A stretch of 64,000 bases of DNA from Novosphingopyxis sp965218915 (GTDB taxonomy: Bacteria; Pseudomonadota; Alphaproteobacteria; Sphingomonadales; Sphingomonadaceae): contig NZ_OZ244708.1 of the NCBI RefSeq assembly GCF_965218915.1, positions 434,001 through 498,000 on the forward strand, read 5' to 3'. Shown one piece after another: positions 57,770 through 64,000 of this stretch. How positions within the stretch are numbered: the first letter of the stretch is position 1; each line of letters opens with the position of its first letter. The notes beneath the pieces are model-generated. The model was given only the letters and a program-made list of their open reading frames with translations, was not told the origin of the DNA and searched no databases. The translations under genes were made by a program, and so were the position numbers.

Positions 57770-60081
57770 GGAGCCACCAGTTGGACGGACTCGATCGCCC
57801 ACAGGGGATTGGGACCATCGGCGGTATAGGTCAGGCACAGATCATGCGTCCCCGACTGTCCGGAGATGGGTGCCGAGAGTTTGGTCAACGCGGCGTTGCC
57901 GGCCGCTGGCCCCAAGGGCAGCACGGCGATGCGAGCACCCTCGCAATCGTCCAGCCGGACTTCGATCTCGCCCGCCACGGTCGCGGGCGGTGCGAAGCGG
58001 ATCGCGTCGCGGTCGGCGCCGACTTGAAAATTGAACGGCAACTGGCCGACCGTCACCGCGATCGCGTCGACGCCGTCCAGCGGCGCGGCAGGATAAATCC
58101 AGCAAGGCTTGAGGATATTCATGCGCAGGGATGGGCGCGGGCCGGTGGCGGGCGCGTCGTCTTCCAGCGCCAGGATGACGCCGTTCGAGCACAGCGTTAG
58201 ATCGGTATCGGCGCGCCGCCGGGCCTCGGCGGCGTCGAACCCGCGATCCAGCGCGCCGGGCAGCCGACGATCCCCATCGAAGGCCGCGGCGCGCAGCCGC
58301 CCCGGCCAGCCGATCCGAAGCGGCGCTTCATATCGCGGTGAACGCGCGGTGGGTTCGCTTCCGTCCAACGTGTAGCGGATGGTGCTTCCCACCTCGTTGG
58401 AGAGTGAAACCCTGCTGCCATGCACGGCAAAATCGGCTTCCACGTCCGGGCGCGGCACGAATGCGCTGGGCGCGCCGACGATACCGAGCGCCGCCATGCG
58501 ATCGATCTGCGGCGCGAGCCGCCGGGCGAAACTGCTGAAATCGCGTGCCTGGGGCGGCGACCACCCGATCTCCGCCACCGCCGCGCCGCGCGGGAACATC
58601 ATATAGGCCGCGCGCGCATCGCCGCGCACATGCTCGGTCCACAGGTTGCCCTGCACGCCCAGGACGTGCGTTCTCTGCTCTTCCGTCAAGCCGTCCGGCA
58701 TGGGCTCGAACGCATAGACCTCCGCCAGCCCGATCGGCGGGCCGCGTCCCGGCCCCTCGAATCCCGCGCCGCTCTGCAAATGGTCGAGATACAGCGTCGG
58801 CGCCGGAGAGAGCACCGTGTCGAGCCCCGCCTTTGCCGCCGCGACGGCGCCGTCGGTTCCGCGCCAGGACATGATGGTCGTTCCCGGCGCCGCGGCGCCG
58901 TCGTCCAGGATTTCGTCCCAGCCGATGATCCGGCGACCATGGCTGGCAAGATACTTCTGTATCCGTCCGATGAACCAGCCCTGCAGTGCATTCTCGTCGG
59001 CGATGCCCAATTCGCGCATCTTGGCCTGGATGGCCGGCGAGGCCTTCCATTGCTCCTTCACCGCCTCGTCGCCGCCAATATGGATATATCGGGAGGGGAA
59101 CAGCTCCATGACCTCCGTCAGCACGTTCTCGAGAAAGACAAAGGTGCTATCCTCGGTATTGAACAGCCACGGGAACACGCCCCAACCGGCCTCGACCCCC
59201 GGCGGGATCGGGGCGCCGGTCCCGAGCGCCGGATAGGCGCGGATGGCCGACAGCGCATGGCCGGGCATCTCGATTTCCGGCACGATGGTGATGCCGCGGC
59301 GGGCGGCGTAGGCGACGAGATCGCGCACTTCGGCCTGGCTGTAGACCCCGCCCGTCGGCGGCAGCGGCGGCGCGCCCGGCGCCGTGGCCGGTGCGCGAAA
59401 ACCGCCGACTTGCGTGAGCAGCGGATATTTGCGGATCTCCAGCCGCCAGGCCTGATCGTCGACGAGATGCCAGTGCAATCGGTTCAGCTTATTGGCGGCC
59501 ATGGCGTCGATCAGCGAGCGGATGAAGGCTGGCGTCTGATAGTGGCGCGCGCTGTCGAGCATCAGCCCGCGCCAGGCGAAGCGCGGCGCGTCCGAAACAT
59601 GCACTGCGGGCAATGTGCCGACGACGCCGTCCTGCGTTGCCAGTTGCCAGAGCGTGACCGCGCCGTAGAGCAGCCCGGCATCGTCGCTCGCGGCAATCGT
59701 GGCACCGTCCGGCGTCACGTCGAGGGCATAGCCTTCGGCAGGAAGACCGGCGCGGCGGACAAAGCGGATCGTTCCCGCGCTCGCCTCGCGAACGACCAGC
59801 GCCGGTCCTCCGGTGCGCACGAGCCAATCCGCCAGCAGATCGGCCGCGGCGGAAGCCCCCGGATCGCGGGGCGGCACCGCCACCACCGCGCCGCTCCTCA
59901 GCAGCAGCGCGCCGGGTCCCCGTGTCAGCGCAACCGGCAACGGCAAAAGCCGCGGTTCCGACTGAACCGACGAAACCGGCGGCGGCGCAGTGCGGGGCAA
60001 GGCCGCGCAAGCCGGAAGGAAAAGCAGCCAGAACGCGGCCATCGACCTTCGCAACACCGCTCCTCCCCTTCCTTGCGTCAT
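57766..60081 (-). CDS. Beta-N-acetylhexosaminidase (GH20), lipoprotein
   Basis: A periplasmic or outer-membrane enzyme that removes terminal GlcNAc from chitin oligosaccharides, 771 residues. The signal ends in a lipobox at Cys25 (FLPAC). The domain-2 part (about 40-160) precedes the GH20 barrel, and the catalytic pair is Asp338-Glu339 in YIHIGGDEAVKEQW. A C-terminal region of about 200 residues after WSPPQARDF contains a chitobiase/beta-hexosaminidase C-terminal domain (ITRYTLDGSEPTARS-like, here STIRYTLDGSEPT) and an Ig/carbohydrate-binding-like end. It overlaps the TonB receptor gene before it by one base. Confidence 0.92.
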   Translation of the reverse strand: MTQGRGGAVLRRSMAAFWLLFLPACAALPRTAPPPVSSVQSEPRLLPLPVALTRGPGALLLRSGAVVAVPPRDPGASAAADLLADWLVRTGGPALVVREASAGTIRFVRRAGLPAEGYALDVTPDGATIAASDDAGLLYGAVTLWQLATQDGVVGTLPAVHVSDAPRFAWRGLMLDSARHYQTPAFIRSLIDAMAANKLNRLHWHLVDDQAWRLEIRKYPLLTQVGGFRAPATAPGAPPLPPTGGVYSQAEVRDLVAYAARRGITIVPEIEMPGHALSAIRAYPALGTGAPIPPGVEAGWGVFPWLFNTEDSTFVFLENVLTEVMELFPSRYIHIGGDEAVKEQWKASPAIQAKMRELGIADENALQGWFIGRIQKYLASHGRRIIGWDEILDDGAAAPGTTIMSWRGTDGAVAAAKAGLDTVLSPAPTLYLDHLQSGAGFEGPGRGPPIGLAEVYAFEPMPDGLTEEQRTHVLGVQGNLWTEHVRGDARAAYMMFPRGAAVAEIGWSPPQARDFSSFARRLAPQIDRMAALGIVGAPSAFVPRPDVEADFAVHGSRVSLSNEVGSTIRYTLDGSEPTARSPRYEAPLRIGWPGRLRAAAFDGDRRLPGALDRGFDAAEARRRADTDLTLCSNGVILALEDDAPATGPRPSLRMNILKPCWIYPAAPLDGVDAIAVTVGQLPFNFQVGADRDAIRFAPPATVAGEIEVRLDDCEGARIAVLPLGPAAGNAALTKLSAPISGQSGTHDLCLTYTADGPNPLWAIESVQLVAP

Positions 60082-62792
60082 CAGAAGCGGACCCGGACCC
60101 CCGCGTAGAACTGGCGCCCGTTATCGTAGATCGCGCGCGGCCGGTCGGGCGTGCCGGAGAATTGCACGATCTTGTGGTTTGTCAGATTGATCGCATCCGC
60201 CGTCAAGGCAATGTTGGGCGTCAGCTGGTAACTCAGCGAACCATCGAGCGAGTCCGTGGCGGTCTGATTGAGCGGCGCCGCCCGGTCGATCGTGATGAAG
60301 AAATCGGACCGATAGGTATAGCTCAGACGCGCCGAAAGGCCGTTCGCTTCATAATAGCCGGTGGCGTTGAACGAATGCTCCGAATTGCCGGGCACCTGAC
60401 CACCGCCATCGATCGTCGCATCCGAATAAGTGTAGTTCAGGATCGCGCCGAAACCGGCGAACAACCGCCGCGATGCCTGCAGTTCGATGCCCTTGTTCTT
60501 GCCGCCCGGACCGTTGTCGCGCTGGTTCACGTCGAAGGTGCAATCATAGAGATTGTCGGCCGCGTTCAGCAACGTGCAACGCGACGTGTTCGGCGTTGCG
60601 GTCTGCACGGGAAAATTCTGCTGGAAGATACGGTCGGTGATGTAGGACTCGATGTCCTTGTAATAGAGGGCCGCCGCGAAGATGGTTTCGTTGTCGGGGT
60701 AGAACTCCACCGACAGATCGGCCTGGTTCGAGCGATAGGGATCGACGAACGGATTGCCGCCGGCCGCCGTCAGCGATCCCGGGTTCAGACTGATACGCGG
60801 CACAATATCGGTATAGTCCGGACGGGCGATGGCCCGCGCCGCACCGAACCGGACGATCAGGTCCGGCGTGATATCGATGGCGATGTTGAAGGACGGCAGC
60901 CAGTCGGTATAGGACCGGTCGACGGTGATCGGCAGATAGACCCCGAACGCGTTGTCGTTCACCGTCCCAGGCCCCGGAGGAATGCCGATCTGGTTGCCTT
61001 GCGAGCGCTGTTCGGTGCGCACCACCCGCACGCCGAGATTGCCGCGATATCCGGTGCCTTCGAACTTCGCCATGGCGTAGGCGCCATAGCTGAGTTCGCG
61101 GATGGAATAGTTTTCGGGCGGATTGATGATGCGCGCGCGCACCGCGGCGGGCAGGCCGTTGTAGATCGACCGCAAGCGCTCCCGGTCGACCTGGAAGAAG
61201 TTGGTCAAAGTGCCTGGCGAAGCGATGTTCGAAAGAAAATCGTCCGGCGTGAGATCGCCGGCGAAATCGGCCGAAGTGCACGGTCCTCCGCAGCCATTGG
61301 CGAGCAGCGGCAGGAAGAAGCCGCCATAGGTGGTCGCCAGAAACGCCGCGTCGCGGTTGTGATCGACATATTTGCCGCCGACCTTGATCGCCGTCACCGG
61401 ACCCAGATCGAGTTCCTGCTCGAAATCGCCGTAGACGTAGAATTCCTGGTCGGTGTTGGTGATCTGGTGCAGCGAGCCGAAATCGAAGGCCAGATCGCCC
61501 GGATCGGTTGGATCCAGCCCGATGAAACCGACTTGCGGCGTGCGCCCGGTCAGATCGAAGGTGAACCCGCCCGGCGCGCCGCCCTCGTAGAACGGTTGGG
61601 ACACGGTATCGCCATGCGCTTCGGTATAGCCGGCCTTCAGATGGATCGTGGTCCCGTCTCTCGGGTGGATGAGCGCATCGACATCACCCGAATAGGTCTC
61701 GGCGAACGCCGTGCGATCGATCGCGTCGTAGACCGCCGCTCTACCGCCGGGAATGGAATCGATGCGCCCGCTCACCACCGTCCCGTCGCGGACGGTGGGC
61801 GAGCTGAGCGTGCCGCCGCCGCCCAGCGCGTTGCTGCCCCAGGCCAGGAAATTCTGGTTGAAATTATTGGCGTTGAACTTGGAGTACAAGCCGGTGACGT
61901 TCAGCTCGAACTCGTCGGACGGACGGAATTGAATTCCGATGTTGCCGCCGTAGCGCTCGCGCTCCTGTTCGAACAGGGCCGAACCGATCAGGGAGGGCAC
62001 CTTCACCGTCTCGCCGTTCACGTCATAATCGAAATAGCCGAGAACCTCCACGCCGTCGCGGCGGATCTTGCGCTTCTGGTAGACGCCGCCGATCAGGATG
62101 CCGAAGGTCTCGGAAGAATTCTTCCAGCTAACCAGACCGGATGCCTGCGGATCGAAGCTGTCGCGCTTTTCCGAATAGACCGCCTGTGCCGATGCCGAAA
62201 TGGTCCATGCGTCCAGATCGAGGGGGTCGCGTGTATTGACATTGATCGTCGCACCGATTCCACCCTCTTCCACGTCGGCTTGCGGGCTCTTGTAGACCTC
62301 GAGCTGGCCGACGATCTCCGACGGCAGCGTAAGATAATTGAACGAGCGCGTGGCGGCGAGCTGTTCGAGCACGAACCAGTCGGCGGTCGCGATCCCGTGG
62401 CCGTTGACCAGCGTCTTGGTAAGATTCGGCGCAGTACCACGCAGGCTGACCCGTTCGCCTTCGCCGAACTCGCGGTTGATGACGACGCCGGGAACGCGTT
62501 GCAGCGCCTCGGCGACGTTCTTGTCGGGAAACTTGCCGATATCTTCCGCGGTCAGAACATCCGCGATGACGCCCAGATTGCGCTTTGCGTCGATCGATGC
62601 CCGCTGCGATGCCCGGATGCCGGTGACGATGATGTCCTGCGATTCGGTATAGGAGGTATCCTCTTGGGGAGAAGCGGCCGGTTCGCCGCTGTTGATCGGG
62701 ACATCCTCGTCATTCTGCGCCTGAGCGGCGGACGCCACGATACCGATTGCGAAGATGCTCGCGGTCCAGCCTAATTGCCTGCAAATGCTCAT
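60081..62792 (-). CDS. TonB-dependent receptor for chitin oligosaccharides/GlcNAc
   Basis: A 903-residue outer-membrane receptor that takes up chitooligosaccharides using TonB energy. The signal peptide runs MSICRQLGWTASIFAIGIVASAAQA. The plug begins DIIVTGIRASQRASIDAKRN and includes DVLTAEDIGKFPDKNVAEALQRVPGVVI. The 22-strand barrel ends in the C-terminal motif GVRVRF. The ATG at 62792 follows AGGGGTGGACG. Position at the head of the nag genes predicts substrate; direct evidence would need binding data. Confidence 0.92.
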   Translation of the reverse strand: MSICRQLGWTASIFAIGIVASAAQAQNDEDVPINSGEPAASPQEDTSYTESQDIIVTGIRASQRASIDAKRNLGVIADVLTAEDIGKFPDKNVAEALQRVPGVVINREFGEGERVSLRGTAPNLTKTLVNGHGIATADWFVLEQLAATRSFNYLTLPSEIVGQLEVYKSPQADVEEGGIGATINVNTRDPLDLDAWTISASAQAVYSEKRDSFDPQASGLVSWKNSSETFGILIGGVYQKRKIRRDGVEVLGYFDYDVNGETVKVPSLIGSALFEQERERYGGNIGIQFRPSDEFELNVTGLYSKFNANNFNQNFLAWGSNALGGGGTLSSPTVRDGTVVSGRIDSIPGGRAAVYDAIDRTAFAETYSGDVDALIHPRDGTTIHLKAGYTEAHGDTVSQPFYEGGAPGGFTFDLTGRTPQVGFIGLDPTDPGDLAFDFGSLHQITNTDQEFYVYGDFEQELDLGPVTAIKVGGKYVDHNRDAAFLATTYGGFFLPLLANGCGGPCTSADFAGDLTPDDFLSNIASPGTLTNFFQVDRERLRSIYNGLPAAVRARIINPPENYSIRELSYGAYAMAKFEGTGYRGNLGVRVVRTEQRSQGNQIGIPPGPGTVNDNAFGVYLPITVDRSYTDWLPSFNIAIDITPDLIVRFGAARAIARPDYTDIVPRISLNPGSLTAAGGNPFVDPYRSNQADLSVEFYPDNETIFAAALYYKDIESYITDRIFQQNFPVQTATPNTSRCTLLNAADNLYDCTFDVNQRDNGPGGKNKGIELQASRRLFAGFGAILNYTYSDATIDGGGQVPGNSEHSFNATGYYEANGLSARLSYTYRSDFFITIDRAAPLNQTATDSLDGSLSYQLTPNIALTADAINLTNHKIVQFSGTPDRPRAIYDNGRQFYAGVRVRF

Positions 62793-62836
62793 CGTCCACC
62801 CCTTTTCCCCTCGGCACTTATCAATGCCTCTATGGC

Positions 62837-62960
62837 ACCAATCAAATACCAATTATGGAAAACATCCGCCAACTTATACGGATCGTCAAGGGGAAATTTC
62901 AAATTCGTGAAGCAATGAGGAAAATTTCTGCTGGATATTGGTTCCTAAGTGGTCTTAGGA
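62837..62960. promoter_or_regulatory. Divergent nag promoter region with repeat and palindrome candidates
   Basis: Between the receptor and regulator genes are two direct ACCAAT words 11 bases apart (62837-62842 and 62848-62853), an inverted ATTGGT (62937-62942), and a perfect palindrome TCCTAAG-TGGT-CTTAGGA (62943-62960). Any of these could be the operator of the divergent GntR-family regulator. The rest of the 200-base gap is AT-rich, as promoters are. Confidence 0.5.
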
Positions 62961-62993
62961 TGAATCTACTGCGTGACAATCGGGGGGATGTGT

Positions 62994-63746
62994 ATGCCGC
63001 AGGGCGAAATCAAGATATCGGCAACCGAGGCCCCGGCCTCCAAAAGCCGCCGTGTGCTGTACCGCCATGTGCAGGATCGGCTCCGCAGCGCGATCGACAG
63101 CGGTGCCTATCGTCCCGAGGACGCGATTCCGCCGGAACGTGAACTGGCGGCGGAACTCGGCGTCTCGCGCATTACGCTGCGCAAGGCGGTGGAAGGACTT
63201 GTCAACGAGGGGCTGCTGCTGCGGCGACAGGGCGCCGGTACCTTCGTTACGGGACGCGTCGAGAAACAATTCGCCAAGCTGACCTCCTTTTCCGAGGACA
63301 TGGCGGCGCGTGGCCGCTCGGTGCGCAGCGAGTGGCTTCGTCGCTCGGAGGGCGTGGTGACATCGGACGAATCGCTCGCGCTGGGTCTCAGCCCCGGCGC
63401 GCAGGTCTACCGGTTCCACCGCATCCGCTATGCCGACGATCTCGGCATGGCGCTCGAATATACCACCATTCCTTTGTTCGGCCTGCCGGACATCGCGGCG
63501 GTCAAAACCTCGCTTTACGCGGCGCTCGATGCGGCCGGTCATCGTCCCGTGCGCGCCCTGCAGCGGCTGCGAGCGGCGCTGTTCGACCAGTCAAAGGCCA
63601 AATTGATAGGGGTCGAGGCAGGTGCCGCGGGACTGTTCATCGACCGGCGGGGATTTCTGAAGGACGGACGACCCATCGAAATGACGCAGAGCTGGTATCG
63701 CGGCGACGCCTATGACTTTGTGGCTGAGCTGAGCGATCCGGAATGA
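62994..63746 (+). CDS. nagR: GntR/HutC-family transcriptional regulator NagR
   Basis: A repressor of the nag genes, 250 residues. The N-terminal winged helix has PPERELAAELGVSRITLRKAVEGLVNEGLL, followed by a UTRA ligand domain (FSEDMAARGRSVRSEW and further ERR-like SEGVVTSDESLALGLSP). GlcNAc-6-phosphate or glucosamine-6-phosphate is the usual effector in this family. The ATG at 62994 lies after GGGGGG with good spacing; the frame's earlier ATG at 62988 and GTG at 62973 are less well placed. Its stop overlaps the next gene as ATGA. Confidence 0.9.
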   Translation: MPQGEIKISATEAPASKSRRVLYRHVQDRLRSAIDSGAYRPEDAIPPERELAAELGVSRITLRKAVEGLVNEGLLLRRQGAGTFVTGRVEKQFAKLTSFSEDMAARGRSVRSEWLRRSEGVVTSDESLALGLSPGAQVYRFHRIRYADDLGMALEYTTIPLFGLPDIAAVKTSLYAALDAAGHRPVRALQRLRAALFDQSKAKLIGVEAGAAGLFIDRRGFLKDGRPIEMTQSWYRGDAYDFVAELSDPE

Positions 63747-64000
63747 CCCAGTCCCAAACCGATATGGCGCGCGAGGCGGCGCAAGCGGCGGACGCGGTCC
63801 GGCGCCAGCAAGCGGGCGACGGGAATCAGATGGAAGCGATCGCGCGGAGCTTGCGCGATCGGCCCCCGCCCGTGGTCCTGACCTGCGCCCGCGGCAGTTC
63901 CGATCACGCCGCGACCTATGCCAAATATCTCATTGAGACGCTGATCGGCATTCCGGTGTCGTCGGCCGCGCCATCCACCGCTTCGATCTACGGCCGCATT
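63743..64000 (+). CDS. SIS-domain glucosamine-6-phosphate deaminase (NagB-II type), 3' end cut by window
   Basis: The first 86 codons are visible; the gene runs off the right edge. It begins MTQSQTDMAREAAQAADAVR and contains TCARGSSDHAATYAKYLIET, the SIS-domain sugar-phosphate binding loop, with GIPVSSAAPSTASIYGR after it. The NagB-II/AgaS-like class replaces classical NagB in many alphaproteobacteria. It overlaps nagR by four bases, so the pair is one transcript divergent from the receptor-to-nagE operon. NagA is expected further right. Confidence 0.82.
   Translation, partial: MTQSQTDMAREAAQAADAVRRQQAGDGNQMEAIARSLRDRPPPVVLTCARGSSDHAATYAKYLIETLIGIPVSSAAPSTASIYGRI

Noticed and set aside
58420..62774. 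Two long plus-strand frames (562 and 950 codons) opposite the hexosaminidase and TonB receptor genes
   Set aside because: Both are antisense shadows; the minus-strand genes have signal peptides and catalytic or plug motifs.

Overview
The window reads as a chromosomal segment of a GC-rich alphaproteobacterium, most likely a member of the Sphingomonadales. The grounds are a crtB/crtI/crtY carotenoid block with sphingomonad-like neighbours, DUF3333-type long PstC/PstA permeases, an HPr-rel-A kinase/PqqD cassette, a HisKA_2-type histidine kinase, a TonB receptor-led GlcNAc locus, and many short palindromic intergenic repeats. Genus cannot be fixed from sequence reading alone. No prophage, insertion sequence or CRISPR array was seen; nearly all of the window is housekeeping or catabolic DNA, with a few small accessory inserts.

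Layout. 1-4.3 kb: end of a lipoprotein gene, glmU, an enoyl-CoA hydratase-like gene and an exported gluzincin-TPR protein. 4.3-7.0 kb: a four-gene minus-strand cassette (exported twin-arginine protein, PqqD-like protein, HprK-like kinase, nucleotidyltransferase). 7.1-14.7 kb: a complete phosphate regulon phoR-pstSCAB-phoU-phoB with a clear Pho box before pstS. 14.8-16.1 kb: a lone AAA ATPase of different base composition with a palindromic operator candidate. 16.2-21.8 kb: glutaminyl cyclase, then the two methylcrotonyl-CoA carboxylase subunits, separated by a C39-like peptidase and a DUF559 nuclease gene set between palindromic repeats. 22.2-28.1 kb: tRNA-Tyr, rlmB, DNA glycosylase, a papain-like exported protein, an osmoprotectant ABC transporter with fused permease and binding protein, an SDR and a small metalloprotease. 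28.2-33.9 kb: phhB, ccmAB, a CinA-like domain protein, map and an unusual quinoprotein. 34.0-40.6 kb: glnB-glnA, argD-argF, hslO. 40.6-42.2 kb: a candidate small RNA, queC, queE. 42.2-46.4 kb: two-component pair, pmbA/tldE, an IMPase-family phosphatase. 46.4-53.5 kb: crtB, a LOG-family gene, crtI, crtY, a fatty-acid-hydroxylase-type gene, a DUF2141 gene and a MipA/OmpV porin-like gene. 53.6-64 kb: a nag locus (TonB receptor, GH20 hexosaminidase, PTS EIIA-HPr-EI, PTS EIICB, divergent GntR regulator and SIS-domain deaminase) for chitin-derived GlcNAc.

How the genes work together. The Pho genes form one sensing, uptake and response loop. The nag genes form a whole route: outer-membrane import, periplasmic chain trimming, phosphorylating import through the inner membrane, and deamination, under a GntR repressor. 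mccB/mccA make a biotin-dependent carboxylase of leucine degradation. glnB/glnA and argD/argF link nitrogen assimilation and arginine synthesis. At least six families of short inverted-repeat elements lie between genes; some supply ribosome-binding sites or even coding ends (mccA, the DUF559 gene, crtB).
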